A program made the position numbers and the translations under genes. DNA of 60,830 nt from positions 1-60,830 of IMG/VR virus record IMGVR_UViG_3300042503_000802; one strand, 5' to 3'. Source of the stretch: a virus. Under the pieces are notes generated by a model. It saw only the letters and a list, made by a program, of their open reading frames with translations, searched no databases and had not been told where the DNA came from. Positions 16,708 to 25,583 of this stretch are shown here, piece by piece; position 1 is the first letter of the stretch; each line of letters opens with the position of its first letter.

Positions 16708-17513
16708 TAAATTTCTTGGGGTTCGTAATTTATTTCTCTTTGAGTATTAAAGAAATACTCCTTTTTGGCCGAATCTATCCAAAACTTAACTTCATCTTCG
16801 GAAAGACGATCTTCCCCATTTTTATAATTCCAAAAAATAGATCCTTCACGTAAGTTACTGTGTTTATAACCAATTTTTGGTACTGTCATAAATTTAACTG
16901 AATTTTGAGTCATTCTTAATAAAAATTCATAACCAAATGTTAATTTAAAATTACTTTTAATCATTCCATATTCCACAAAAAGATCTTTTCTAATTACCAT
17001 TCCCGCAATTTGGAAATTTTGATATGTGTGTAATGTTTCGTTTGTTAATACCCCCATTTCTTCAGAAATATTAGCCGCAAAAGTGGCTTCATTTGTGAAT
17101 CCAACAAATACACCTTTGTCGTCAACATCAACAACAATAGGTAAAAATGCCCCAACATTTGGATAGATGTCCATATAGTTTTTAACATTTTTAACCCAAA
17201 TGTTTGCATATTCATCATCAAATTCAAAAATAGTAATCCAATTAGATGTTGCCAAACTAACACCATGATTAATCTGATCTGCAAAATTTGCTTCTTTTGT
17301 CCAAGATTCTAATTTAACATTTAAGTCACCAAAGTCAAAATCTTTTAAAACTTTAGTTAATAAATTTTCATCTGTGTGTACGATAATTAATTCATCAAAT
17401 TGTTCTTTTTGTACTTTAATAGATTCAATTGCTTTATTTAAATATTCCTCAAAGAAACCAGACACCGCTGATTTAATTGGTAAAATTACTGAGATTGTGT
17501 TTTTATTTTTCAT
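16707..17513 (-). CDS. Glycosyltransferase, GT2-like (GT-A fold)
   Basis: A 268-residue enzyme with the GT2 layout: N-terminal NTISVILPIKSAVSGFFEEYLNKAIESI (in part), the ASN-type helix after it, and an acidic metal site FEFDDEY at about 96-102 in the place of DxD. A later GYEFLLRM segment corresponds to the usual ED-type acceptor region. It would transfer a sugar from a nucleotide sugar in the cytoplasm. It sits two bases after another glycosyltransferase gene and overlaps the sigma gene by one base. Donor and acceptor are not shown by the sequence. Confidence 0.75.
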   Translation of the reverse strand: MKNKNTISVILPIKSAVSGFFEEYLNKAIESIKVQKEQFDELIIVHTDENLLTKVLKDFDFGDLNVKLESWTKEANFADQINHGVSLATSNWITIFEFDDEYANIWVKNVKNYMDIYPNVGAFLPIVVDVDDKGVFVGFTNEATFAANISEEMGVLTNETLHTYQNFQIAGMVIRKDLFVEYGMIKSNFKLTFGYEFLLRMTQNSVKFMTVPKIGYKHSNLREGSIFWNYKNGEDRLSEDEVKFWIDSAKKEYFFNTQREINYEPQEI

Positions 17514-17514
17514 A

Positions 17515-18576
17515 TTATTCTATTGTTATAAATTTAGATAATTGGTCTTCAAAATTTTCAAGACGAGTGTTTATCATGTCACTAAATGTTTTAATAACTT
17601 CTTCATTGAATTTTGTTAAATCAGTGTAATTAGAAATTGTTTTTTCCATTTCGGTATATAATGCTGGATTTAAATTATCCTCTAACCAATTTTGAACAAC
17701 GTCCGCAATAACATCAGTCAACATATTAGGGTTATTAATCCAAATACCATTATCTTCGTTCATCCATTCTGGTACTAAATTAGGGACCAAACCAATTACA
17801 GGAATTCCCATTTTCATTGATTCCAATGGATATGTTCCAAATCCACTTGTTTGATCTACCCAAACTGATACAAAACTTTCATTCATTGCGTTTGCAAATT
17901 CACTTTCAGATAAACCTCTCATATCACGGAATGTAATCCATCTATATTGTGGGAATTTTGAATAAAATGTTTTAATTAAATTAACAGTATCTCTATGTTC
18001 TCTAGTGTGAATTGAAATAATTGTTTTTGGTGGGAATTCTTGTTTTTTAAACACATCTGAAATAACAGGTGTAATTACACTAGATGAGATGTTTCTCATA
18101 ACTGACCCAACATATTCTTTTTGTTTTTCAGAAGTTGTAATACATTTAAAGAAACCTAATTGAGACCATGTTTGACCAGGTTGTAATGTTTCAAATATGT
18201 GATCATAAGCTTGACACAACACAACTTTACCACAAGGTAATTTAGTAATTTGGTCCATAACAAAACCAAAAATTTCAGGAATGACAATTAGATCGTCAGG
18301 TGAAATTTCTAAGTTACTTCCCTCAATTGCTTTATGTGGTAATTCTGTCATATAGGTATCTCCTAACCAATCTGACACACCAAAGTATTCAGGTTTTTCA
18401 TGTAAGATGATCGGGTTGTATCCGTCTGTTTTAAGAGCCATTGCCATTTGATAAATGTATCTAATGGATGCTCTTGCATTACCTTTGGTATCTTGTACCA
18501 CAAAATAAATTCTTGAGGTTTTATCCTTCATATTTTGGATTGACCTCTCTAACTTTGATATTTGTTCTTGATTCAT
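17515..18576 (-). CDS. Glycosyltransferase, GT-B fold
   Basis: A 353-residue protein with features of GT4-type enzymes: IYFVVQDTKGNARASIRYIY near the N-terminus, a middle strand WITFRDMRGLSESEFANAM, and the donor-binding segment SGFGTYPLESMKMGIPVIGL near 245-264, which has the Glu of the E-x7-E motif region. It is followed at once by the GT2-like gene, and the two may act in sequence. An A-rich leader of four bases separates it from the upstream gene. Substrate unknown. Confidence 0.8.
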   Translation of the reverse strand: MNQEQISKLERSIQNMKDKTSRIYFVVQDTKGNARASIRYIYQMAMALKTDGYNPIILHEKPEYFGVSDWLGDTYMTELPHKAIEGSNLEISPDDLIVIPEIFGFVMDQITKLPCGKVVLCQAYDHIFETLQPGQTWSQLGFFKCITTSEKQKEYVGSVMRNISSSVITPVISDVFKKQEFPPKTIISIHTREHRDTVNLIKTFYSKFPQYRWITFRDMRGLSESEFANAMNESFVSVWVDQTSGFGTYPLESMKMGIPVIGLVPNLVPEWMNEDNGIWINNPNMLTDVIADVVQNWLEDNLNPALYTEMEKTISNYTDLTKFNEEVIKTFSDMINTRLENFEDQLSKFITIE

Positions 18577-18580
18577 ATAT

Positions 18581-18850
18581 TTATAATTTATTTATTATTT
18601 TTTTGAATAATAGTGTATTAAACGCAATTTTAAATGGTAGAGATGCTTCTGATGAATTCATCCCTAATTTTTCGTCTATCGTTTCATTTTCTGTCATTAT
18701 GGTTTCAATTAAATATTTAATTGTTTCATACTTAACAATATGGATATGATTTTCGGTTTCTCCCGTTGTCGTCATATCAGGGACAATTTTAGTATACTCT
18801 TCTATTACATCTAAATCAAGGTAATAGTGATCTCCAAATACTTTAAACAT
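18581..18850 (-). CDS. Small hypothetical protein
   Basis: An 89-residue protein that I do not recognise. It starts MFKVFGDHYYLDLDVIEEY, has a TETENHIHIVKY strand, and ends in a hydrophobic and basic helix (FNTLLFKKIINKL). The ATG at 18850 is preferred over a TTG two codons upstream; it overlaps the HAD-like gene by 8 bases. It lies between the HAD-like and glycosyltransferase genes. Confidence 0.6.
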   Translation of the reverse strand: MFKVFGDHYYLDLDVIEEYTKIVPDMTTTGETENHIHIVKYETIKYLIETIMTENETIDEKLGMNSSEASLPFKIAFNTLLFKKIINKL

Positions 18851-19496
18851 TTTCAATAATTTTTGTTAATTTATCTTCAAATTCTGATAATGATTTAATT
18901 GTGTGTTCGGATTCAACATTTTTATTAAATTCTGTTTCGTATTTTATCACTATCTTATTAGAAGGTTTATTTAATAATAGGTCAGGATTAGCGGTAAGTA
19001 AAATGTCTACACCATTCCACATATCATTTTTTGTTACTTCACTATAAAAAAATACTTTTTCAAGTAAACAACCAAATTTAGATAAGAAAAATAATGAAGA
19101 TGGTTTTGATCTACCTATTTCGTCCGACACAATCATTAAATCGTATTTATCTCTTAGGTTGTGATAAATATCATTTAAAATATTAAAAGTCATCATTTCT
19201 GTAGATGGTGCGTGGCCAAAAAGTTCCATTGTATATTCTTCATACATAAAACTATATAATTCATCTTTAGATGGGAAGGAAAAATGATCTAACAAATTTA
19301 ACGATGTAACATCACTTAATTTTTCATATTTAAATGGATCGTCTAATAGTGTAACCTCAGTATTACCTGAAAGATCCATTAAATACGTTGGGTTATTAGA
19401 TTCAATTTCATCAATTAAATGTTTTTCGTAAAGTTGCGTGAACTTACCAATGGTGTCTCTTAACACCCCATTAATCTCAATCCCTATTCTCATCAT
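18843..19496 (-). CDS. HAD-like protein with degenerate catalytic motif
   Basis: A 217-residue protein resembling HAD-superfamily phosphatases and 5'-nucleotidases. RIGIEINGVLRDTIG at residues 3-17 sits where active members have DxDGxxxD; here the first two Asp are Glu7 and Asn9. LMIVSDEIGRSKPSS near 117-131 resembles motif II and the Lys motif, and VDILLTANPDLL resembles motif IV. The nucleophile change suggests an inactive or altered enzyme. It overlaps the PhoH gene by 20 bases and the small gene downstream by 8. What it acts on is unknown. Confidence 0.6.
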   Translation of the reverse strand: MMRIGIEINGVLRDTIGKFTQLYEKHLIDEIESNNPTYLMDLSGNTEVTLLDDPFKYEKLSDVTSLNLLDHFSFPSKDELYSFMYEEYTMELFGHAPSTEMMTFNILNDIYHNLRDKYDLMIVSDEIGRSKPSSLFFLSKFGCLLEKVFFYSEVTKNDMWNGVDILLTANPDLLLNKPSNKIVIKYETEFNKNVESEHTIKSLSEFEDKLTKIIENV

Positions 19497-20214
19497 ACTT
19501 ACTAAGGATTTTACTAATTAATGGATTTCTTACGTTTTTAGCGTCTCTAAAATCATATACTCCAATATCTCTAACATCTTTAAATCTTTGGATTGCATCG
19601 TAAAGACCTGATTGTTTTTTGTCTTTATATCTATCAGTTTGTTCAAGGTCACCTGAGATAAAGAATTTACTGTTGAAACCAATTCTTGTTAACAAAAGTT
19701 TCATTTGATTTGGTGTTGAATTCTGAGCTTCTTCAAATACTAGTATTGAATTATCAATATTCATCCCTCTCATAAATGCTAACGCAAATACCTCAATAAC
19801 CTCAGCCTCTTTTAATTTTTCTCTAGCATCTTTACCAATAATTTTATTTAATAGATAGTATGATGGAAAAATGTATGGGTCTAATTTTTCCTCAAGGTTA
19901 CCCGGTAAAGAACCTAACTTTTCTTCGGCCTCAACCGCAGGTCTTACAATGATAATCTTCTCATATGAGTTATTTGGGTCCATAAGTAAATCAACCGCAG
20001 CTTTCATTGCAATGTAACTTTTTCCAACACCCGCAGGTCCTGACGCAACAGTTATCTGATTATTTTTTAATATGTTATAATACTCTTCTTGATGATCAGA
20101 TAAAAATTTGTTTTTTTGTTTTTTCTTAATAACTGAATTAATAAAGTCCTTTCTTGATATCAAAGGATTTGTTGTTTCTTCAGTTGTCTGAGGTGTTTTT
20201 CTTCTTGTTGCCAT
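19477..20214 (-). CDS. phoH: PhoH-like ATPase
   Basis: This 245-residue protein is a PhoH-family P-loop ATPase, found in many aquatic phages. The Walker A motif GPAGVGKS is at residues 59-66; IIIVRPAVEAEEKLGSLPG at about 88-106 is the family signature, and ILVFEEAQNSTPNQMKLLLT at about 157-176 contains Walker B. FISGDLEQTDR follows, as in other PhoH proteins. PhoH proteins have been linked to RNA metabolism, but the phage role is not settled. It is the first gene after the sugar operon's Gmd gene, 13 bases away, and overlaps the HAD-like gene. Confidence 0.92.
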   Translation of the reverse strand: MATRRKTPQTTEETTNPLISRKDFINSVIKKKQKNKFLSDHQEEYYNILKNNQITVASGPAGVGKSYIAMKAAVDLLMDPNNSYEKIIIVRPAVEAEEKLGSLPGNLEEKLDPYIFPSYYLLNKIIGKDAREKLKEAEVIEVFALAFMRGMNIDNSILVFEEAQNSTPNQMKLLLTRIGFNSKFFISGDLEQTDRYKDKKQSGLYDAIQRFKDVRDIGVYDFRDAKNVRNPLISKILSKYDENRD

Positions 20215-20227
20215 TAATTTTTATTTA

Positions 20228-21199
20228 TTATTTATTTAAGATATTTAACCAATATTCTATCATTTCGTCCAACATAGTTTCAAATGTATATCTTGGTGAC
20301 CAATTAGTGAATTCTCTTAATTTTTTTGAGTCGCCTTTAAGATCGTTAAGTTCTTCAGGTCTATAAAATTTCTCATCTTGTTTAATATATTTTGTCCAAT
20401 CCAATTCTAATTTATTAAAAACGTATTCAACTAGATCTTTAACCGAGTGGGATATACCTGTAGAACACACAAAATCATCCGACTTATCTAATTGTAAAAT
20501 CATCCACATTGCTTCAACATAATCCTTAGCATGACCCCAATCTCTTGTTGCGTCTAAATTACCCAACTTAAGTTCGTTACTTAACCCTAATTTAATTTTA
20601 ACGGCTTCTTTGCAAACTTTGTTAGTAACAAAATTTGTACCTCGTCTTGGTGATTCATGGTTGAATAATATTCCGTTAGAGATAAACATCCCATATGAAT
20701 TTCTATAATTACGGGATATATTATAACTAAAAACTTTAGCACATCCGTAAGGTGAAACAGGGCTCATTGGTGTTGACTCTCTTTGGTAACCGTCTTCATC
20801 AATATTATTACCAAACATTTCTGAAGATGATGCCTGATAAATTTTTATTTTTGGGTTAATTAATTTAACCGCCTCTAAAACATTTAATGTTCCTAAGCCA
20901 GTTACGTTTGCGGTATATATTGGTTGATCAAAAGATATTCTAACGTGAGATTGTGCCGCTAAATTATATATTTCGTCTGGGTTTATTTCACTTATAATCC
21001 TAATTAACGATGAAAGATCGGTTAGGTCGGCATAGTGAAATTTTATTTTTTCAAATACATTATCTAATCTAGATGTTTGATTTTCAGACACTGAATTTCT
21101 TTTTAAAGTTCCGTGAACCTCATAACCTTTATCTAAAAGAAATTCGGCTAAATATGAACCATCTTGACCATTTATGCCGGTAATTAATGCTTTTTTCAT
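20228..21199 (-). CDS. gmd: GDP-mannose 4,6-dehydratase
   Basis: The 323-residue product converts GDP-D-mannose to GDP-4-keto-6-deoxy-D-mannose, the entry point to GDP-fucose, GDP-colitose and GDP-perosamine. It is a short-chain dehydrogenase/reductase with the NAD(P) motif GINGQDGSYL (8-17), the SSSEMFG segment (124-130), the Tyr151-xxx-Lys155 pair, and RRGTNFVT and ATRDWGHAKDY typical of Gmd. The length is slightly short of E. coli Gmd (373). The gene is in one operon with ColD-like and GDP-fucose-synthase-like genes, and with three fucosyltransferase-type genes. The assignment is firm. Confidence 0.95.
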   Translation of the reverse strand: MKKALITGINGQDGSYLAEFLLDKGYEVHGTLKRNSVSENQTSRLDNVFEKIKFHYADLTDLSSLIRIISEINPDEIYNLAAQSHVRISFDQPIYTANVTGLGTLNVLEAVKLINPKIKIYQASSSEMFGNNIDEDGYQRESTPMSPVSPYGCAKVFSYNISRNYRNSYGMFISNGILFNHESPRRGTNFVTNKVCKEAVKIKLGLSNELKLGNLDATRDWGHAKDYVEAMWMILQLDKSDDFVCSTGISHSVKDLVEYVFNKLELDWTKYIKQDEKFYRPEELNDLKGDSKKLREFTNWSPRYTFETMLDEMIEYWLNILNK

Positions 21200-21200
21200 T

Positions 21201-21980
21201 TTATTTGTTAAGTAATTTATAGTTTAATTTAGAATTGGACAAAACACAGAAAGAAGATATATTAGATTTTGTACATATAAAATTTTTTGTTTTTGATAAT
21301 GTAAAAACACCGAATAGTAATTCTTTAATATGGTTATCTATATCTTCAACTGAATTATTAATTTTAAAAAAAGGTAAATTCATATCTTTGGAAGTAAACT
21401 CATCATATGTTATAAGTTTGTTTCCATATCTTTGTTTAAATTTATTTGTATCATATATGTTATCGCACATTAAAAAAATATTATCAAAATCATTAAATTC
21501 AATTTCATTAAAAATATCATGCATTTTTATAATATTATGGTGGGTACCTATATCGGTTGATCTTCTATGAACCCCAATTGTTGTATTAAAATTAATTTCA
21601 TGGTGTCTTTTACTAATTAATTCATTTAAAGTTTTATTAGGTATAAAAAACTTATTAATAACTTTTTCACTAATTAACCTAAGATCCTGATTATATTTTT
21701 CAAAACCATAACAATCAATATTTAAAATATTTTCAAATGATTCTATATTTTTATAAAGATGGTTATTTATTTTATAATCATTTTCATCTTGTGTTAAATA
21801 GATATCATATAAATTTTGATTACCATATCCCGGTATGTTAAATAAATCATGATAATATTTTATATCATCATCCCCATTTAATTTTATGAAGTTTACCATG
21901 TTTAAAACAGATTCTGTTAAATAAGAAAATAAACCTCTATACGCCTCTTTAGATCTGGCGGGTTTATACAATCTGTACAT
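21201..21980 (-). CDS. Fucosyltransferase-like protein (GT23/NodZ-type motif)
   Basis: A 259-residue protein with IGVHRRSTDIGTHHN at 135-149, which resembles the donor-binding motif of alpha-1,6-fucosyltransferases (HxRRTDKVGTE in FUT8 and NodZ). A second family-like stretch is NIFLMCDN (near 175) and LSKTKNFICTKSNISSFCVL near the C-terminus. It would take a GDP-deoxyhexose as donor, which fits the neighbouring Gmd. The ATG at 21980 is chosen over a GTG five codons upstream; it overlaps the ColD-like gene by 17 bases. The family call is by motif only. Confidence 0.65.
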   Translation of the reverse strand: MYRLYKPARSKEAYRGLFSYLTESVLNMVNFIKLNGDDDIKYYHDLFNIPGYGNQNLYDIYLTQDENDYKINNHLYKNIESFENILNIDCYGFEKYNQDLRLISEKVINKFFIPNKTLNELISKRHHEINFNTTIGVHRRSTDIGTHHNIIKMHDIFNEIEFNDFDNIFLMCDNIYDTNKFKQRYGNKLITYDEFTSKDMNLPFFKINNSVEDIDNHIKELLFGVFTLSKTKNFICTKSNISSFCVLSNSKLNYKLLNK

Positions 21981-23124
21981 TATTAATAATATCACAAATA
22001 ATATTTATATCTTTAGAAGTTAAATCCTGATGGTTAGGTATGTAAAATCCATACTCATTAATTAATTGACAATTAGGTAATGATACTTCTCCATAATTTT
22101 TAATCCACATAGGTTTTTTAGACATATCACCAGCAATTAAAGGTCTAACTTCAATATCATTATCAATTAATTTCTTTATAATGATTTCCCTATTTTTGTT
22201 TACAATTGGATATGCAAAATTTGAAATGAAATTATTCTCGGTATCTGTAATGTTTAATTGGTTATCATTTATAGTTGACCTATATAATCGAAAATTTTTA
22301 TTTCTTTTTTCAGTATAATTATCTAACTTGTCAATCGCTCTTAACCCAATAAATGCTTGTAGATCCGTTGATCTTAGATTAAATCCCGGTAAATAGAATG
22401 TATATAGTGAATCAAATTCACTAATTCCATTTTCGTTTCGTAATTTATTTTGGATTCTTTTTGGTAAATCTCTATCCCAACCGTGACTTCTCATCATCAA
22501 TAATGCATGATAAAAATCTGTGTCGTTAGTGTTTATAAAACCACCTTCAATAGTACTTAAATGATGACCAAAATACATAGAGAAAAATGATGCAAATCCA
22601 AAAGACCCTAAATATTTATTTTCATATTTAGATCCCATGCTCTCACATACATCTTCTAACAATATAACATCGTACTTCTCACAAAGATTTATTATTCTTT
22701 CCATATCGGGCACTAAACCTAATGGTGAAACCAAAATAAATGATGATGGGGAGTAATCAATAAATAAATTTTCTAAATGAGTTAAGTCACAAGATAGATC
22801 CTCTAAATTACAATCACATAATATTGGTTCCATACCCAATAACATTGGTGAGCTCACATCGGTTGCCCAACTTAAACCAGGGACAATAATTTTATTATTT
22901 TTTAGACGATTGGTGTGTTGTAATGCCGCTAAAGTTAAAAGTATTGCCGAAGACCCTGAGTTAACATAAACAGAATATTTTGTACCAATTTTTTCGGCCC
23001 ATTTTGATTCTAGATTCAATGTTAAATCACCTTTAGTTAAACGAGGTATTTCATCTTGTAATAACCATTCACATAGGGATTTTACATCATCTTTATTTAT
23101 TGTGTCATTAACTAATTTTATCAT
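21964..23124 (-). CDS. colD: Putative GDP-4-keto-6-deoxy-D-mannose 3-dehydratase (ColD-like)
   Basis: A 386-residue member of the DegT/DnrJ/EryC1 PLP family. The usual PLP-binding Lys in the FSFYxxK segment is replaced by His: FSMYFGHHLSTIEGG (181-195) with His187 and His188. That change marks ColD, which uses His as base to remove the 3-hydroxyl in GDP-colitose synthesis; E. coli ColD is 388 residues with His188. The PLP-contacting Asp lies in LLEDVCES (Asp158). NSGSSA near 55-60 is the phosphate-binding segment. It overlaps the reductase gene by 17 bases, and Gmd follows two genes away. The CDP-sugar homologue (E1, RfbH type) also has His, but it is longer and lacks the Gmd context. Confidence 0.75.
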   Translation of the reverse strand: MIKLVNDTINKDDVKSLCEWLLQDEIPRLTKGDLTLNLESKWAEKIGTKYSVYVNSGSSAILLTLAALQHTNRLKNNKIIVPGLSWATDVSSPMLLGMEPILCDCNLEDLSCDLTHLENLFIDYSPSSFILVSPLGLVPDMERIINLCEKYDVILLEDVCESMGSKYENKYLGSFGFASFFSMYFGHHLSTIEGGFINTNDTDFYHALLMMRSHGWDRDLPKRIQNKLRNENGISEFDSLYTFYLPGFNLRSTDLQAFIGLRAIDKLDNYTEKRNKNFRLYRSTINDNQLNITDTENNFISNFAYPIVNKNREIIIKKLIDNDIEVRPLIAGDMSKKPMWIKNYGEVSLPNCQLINEYGFYIPNHQDLTSKDINIICDIINNVQIV

Positions 23125-24019
23125 AATAATTATTATATACTATTTTTATTCCTTCCGTTAATGATAAGGGATTGAAATTAGGTAGTAAAGATTTTAATTT
23201 TTCTATGGATACGTCTTTTCTATGTTGTCCATTTGGTTTAGATAAATCCCAATTAATTTCTAAAAATTCTGAATCACATGAATTTAATGCAATATTAGCC
23301 ATATCTTTAATTGTTAAATTTTCATTTCCTGCAACATTAAAACTATCATAAATTTCATCAGAGATAACATGATAAATTATTTTGGCGAAATCATCGGCAA
23401 ACATAAATTGTCTTAATGGAGATCCATCTCCAAATAAAGTTATTGATTTTTCACCATTTTGTTTGGCGTCAAATATTTTCTTTACCAATGCCGTTATGAA
23501 ATGACTATTAGATTCATGATCTTTATCCCCAACACCATATAAATTACATGGAGTTAAGTATTGGTATTTAGTATTATACTGTTTGTTGTACGCATCTATT
23601 TGAACCGCTAAACTTCTTTTCGCATATCCGTATGAAAAATTAGTTAACGTTGGCGGACCTAAATGTAAATCTTCCTCTTTCATTGGATATGTCTCCATTA
23701 CATCAGGAAAAATACAAGTACTTAAAATACCGATAAATCTTTTTACATCCATTTTATATGCGTAATCAACTAATAATGTATTCATCATTACATTTTCAGT
23801 ATAATACTCCGCGGGTTTATTAATGTTATCTATAATTCCACCAACTTTTGCCGCCAAGTGAATAACGACATCCGGTTTATACTTTAGGTACATATTTCTA
23901 ACTCCCACTTCAGTAGTTAAATCAAAATCCTTTGATGATAAATAAATTGCCTCAGGTAGATATTTTTTTAAATATTTACCAACTAATCCAGATCCTCCTG
24001 TTACTACTATTTTATTCAT
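23108..24019 (-). CDS. GDP-fucose synthase / GDP-colitose synthase (ColC-like) epimerase-reductase
   Basis: This 303-residue protein belongs to the GDP-L-fucose synthase group: NADPH motif GGSGLVG (8-14), AAKVGGI at 56-62, LSTCIFP with Ser100 and Cys102, and the Tyr130-xxx-Lys134 pair in SYGYAKR. YGVGDKDHESNSHFI is also typical. Such enzymes epimerise C3/C5 and reduce C4. In fucose synthesis the substrate is the Gmd product; in colitose synthesis ColC does C5 epimerisation and reduction on the ColD product. The ColD-like neighbour favours colitose, but sequence alone cannot tell the two apart. It overlaps the GT10 gene by four bases. Confidence 0.85.
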   Translation of the reverse strand: MNKIVVTGGSGLVGKYLKKYLPEAIYLSSKDFDLTTEVGVRNMYLKYKPDVVIHLAAKVGGIIDNINKPAEYYTENVMMNTLLVDYAYKMDVKRFIGILSTCIFPDVMETYPMKEEDLHLGPPTLTNFSYGYAKRSLAVQIDAYNKQYNTKYQYLTPCNLYGVGDKDHESNSHFITALVKKIFDAKQNGEKSITLFGDGSPLRQFMFADDFAKIIYHVISDEIYDSFNVAGNENLTIKDMANIALNSCDSEFLEINWDLSKPNGQHRKDVSIEKLKSLLPNFNPLSLTEGIKIVYNNYYDKIS

Positions 24020-24804
24020 TTCACTATTTTTTTTATTTCGTTATCAACTCTTTCAAATAAATTACTACCATATTGAGCGGATTTAATAAAATTTTCCTCC
24101 ACATATTTTAAGTTAGAAAAATATTGATCTTCGGATAAATTGTTAACAACATCAATAATTTCTTCTATTGAATTAACAATTATAAAACCATTAAGGTTAA
24201 AATACTTTCCAATATTTGGACATCCCCAATATATAGGAATTGTTCCCGTTCTAAGGCAATCAATTAATTTTTCGGTGAACCAATTTTCAATTTGTAAATT
24301 TTCTGTACATATTGAAAACATATAATCTTTTAAAGCGTCCGTCTTATTTTCCACATAATTACAACATCTACCATAAATGTCCATTTTATTACCAATATTA
24401 TTTATTGTTAAATGTCTTAATTTATGACCTGGCAATTCATTTTTTGAAGATGCGATAATTGAAAGTAATTTATTTTTATCATGTATTTTTTGATCATCTA
24501 ATGGAATCCAACAATCCCCAAATGGGAAAACAACTGAGTTTGAACACTCATTTAATATTGTCGGGTCACTTGCAATAATAAGATCAAATTTATTTTTATG
24601 TTGTATTGGGAAACTTATATTATTTTCTCTTCTAGGTATTACTCCTTGACCCTCAATTTGCCAATAAATTTTATAATCGTAATCATTATGATTATAATGG
24701 TCTAAATTAATACCATATTGGTCTACGTATACAATAACTTTTTTTTCTAAATCTCCTAATTTATTTGGAATACCTCCTATTAGAGTTGGTTTAATTTCTT
24801 TCAT
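24016..24804 (-). CDS. GT10 family fucosyltransferase
   Basis: A 262-residue protein whose C-terminal half has the GT10 (alpha-1,3/1,4-fucosyltransferase) signature: YMFSICTENLQIENWFTEKL (161-180) and the following LRTGTIPIYWGCPNIGKYFN. GT10 enzymes use GDP-L-fucose and related GDP-deoxyhexoses. No membrane anchor is seen, so it would act in the cytoplasm. It overlaps the reductase and GT11 genes by four bases on each side, which suggests translational coupling. Confidence 0.88.
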   Translation of the reverse strand: MKEIKPTLIGGIPNKLGDLEKKVIVYVDQYGINLDHYNHNDYDYKIYWQIEGQGVIPRRENNISFPIQHKNKFDLIIASDPTILNECSNSVVFPFGDCWIPLDDQKIHDKNKLLSIIASSKNELPGHKLRHLTINNIGNKMDIYGRCCNYVENKTDALKDYMFSICTENLQIENWFTEKLIDCLRTGTIPIYWGCPNIGKYFNLNGFIIVNSIEEIIDVVNNLSEDQYFSNLKYVEENFIKSAQYGSNLFERVDNEIKKIVK

Positions 24805-25583
24805 ATCACAATCCAGTTTTTACAGTATATATCATTACTGTTTAAATGTTTATTTTTTTCACCAAACCATAATTTTGGTGATATGATTTTTTTATCTTCA
24901 TTTTTATTTAACCATGCCCCCCACCAAGAAAATGAAGAATTTGCAATAATATTGTTTTTACACATGGACATTAAATATAAATCCTGATAATCATCATTAC
25001 CCTCAATAAAAGTTTTATTTTTTATAAATGATAAATTTTCTTTACACCAATTTATATCATCCGAAAAAATTAAGTAATGAGAATCCTCACCAATAATTTT
25101 AATCGATTCTTTATAATATTCAATTGATTGTGGTGGATGATATTGATTTAATCTAACATAATCACCTCTTCTTACGTGTATAGAACAAGTATTGTGATTT
25201 AATATATCACCATATTTTGTTTCGAGTAAATTATTGGTTAAATCATCAATAGAAAAAATGTTAAGTATTTTTTCTTGGTTATTTAAAAAATATTTCTCAC
25301 TTTGAAAATACCCAACCATTTTTGTGTTATTATTAAATTTTGGTATGGCATTATAATTAAAAGATGGTTCTTTATAATGTGAATAAGATTCATTTAATGG
25401 TTGGAAATTTAATTTCCTAAAAATATTATTTTTATAGTTGTTTGGATTTGAATGTACAATTGTAATGTCATTTATATCTAGTATAAAATTTAAATTATCG
25501 TCAATTGATTTAGAATATGAAGATGCAATTTGAAATAAATAATTTCCCAATCCACCCATAAGTTTAACACTTACAAATCCCAT
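24801..25583 (-). CDS. GT11 family alpha-1,2-fucosyltransferase
   Basis: This 260-residue enzyme shows the GT11 motifs in order: GGLGNYLFQIA (10-20), HVRRGDY (136-142) for GDP binding, and NSSFSWWGAWL (215-225). It transfers L-fucose, or in some relatives L-colitose, in alpha-1,2 linkage. The length matches bacterial GT11 enzymes (about 280-300) minus a short stretch. It shares one base with the acetyltransferase gene upstream and overlaps GT10 downstream. Confidence 0.93.
   Translation of the reverse strand: MGFVSVKLMGGLGNYLFQIASSYSKSIDDNLNFILDINDITIVHSNPNNYKNNIFRKLNFQPLNESYSHYKEPSFNYNAIPKFNNNTKMVGYFQSEKYFLNNQEKILNIFSIDDLTNNLLETKYGDILNHNTCSIHVRRGDYVRLNQYHPPQSIEYYKESIKIIGEDSHYLIFSDDINWCKENLSFIKNKTFIEGNDDYQDLYLMSMCKNNIIANSSFSWWGAWLNKNEDKKIISPKLWFGEKNKHLNSNDIYCKNWIVI

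Noticed and set aside
20225-20245. TATTTAT-like sequences in plus orientation between phoH and gmd
   Set aside because: Both flanking genes are on the minus strand and no plus-strand start follows.
21964-23124. Reading the 386-residue DegT-family protein as a perosamine synthase
   Set aside because: The catalytic Lys of aminotransferases is replaced by His, which points to a 3-dehydratase of ColD type.
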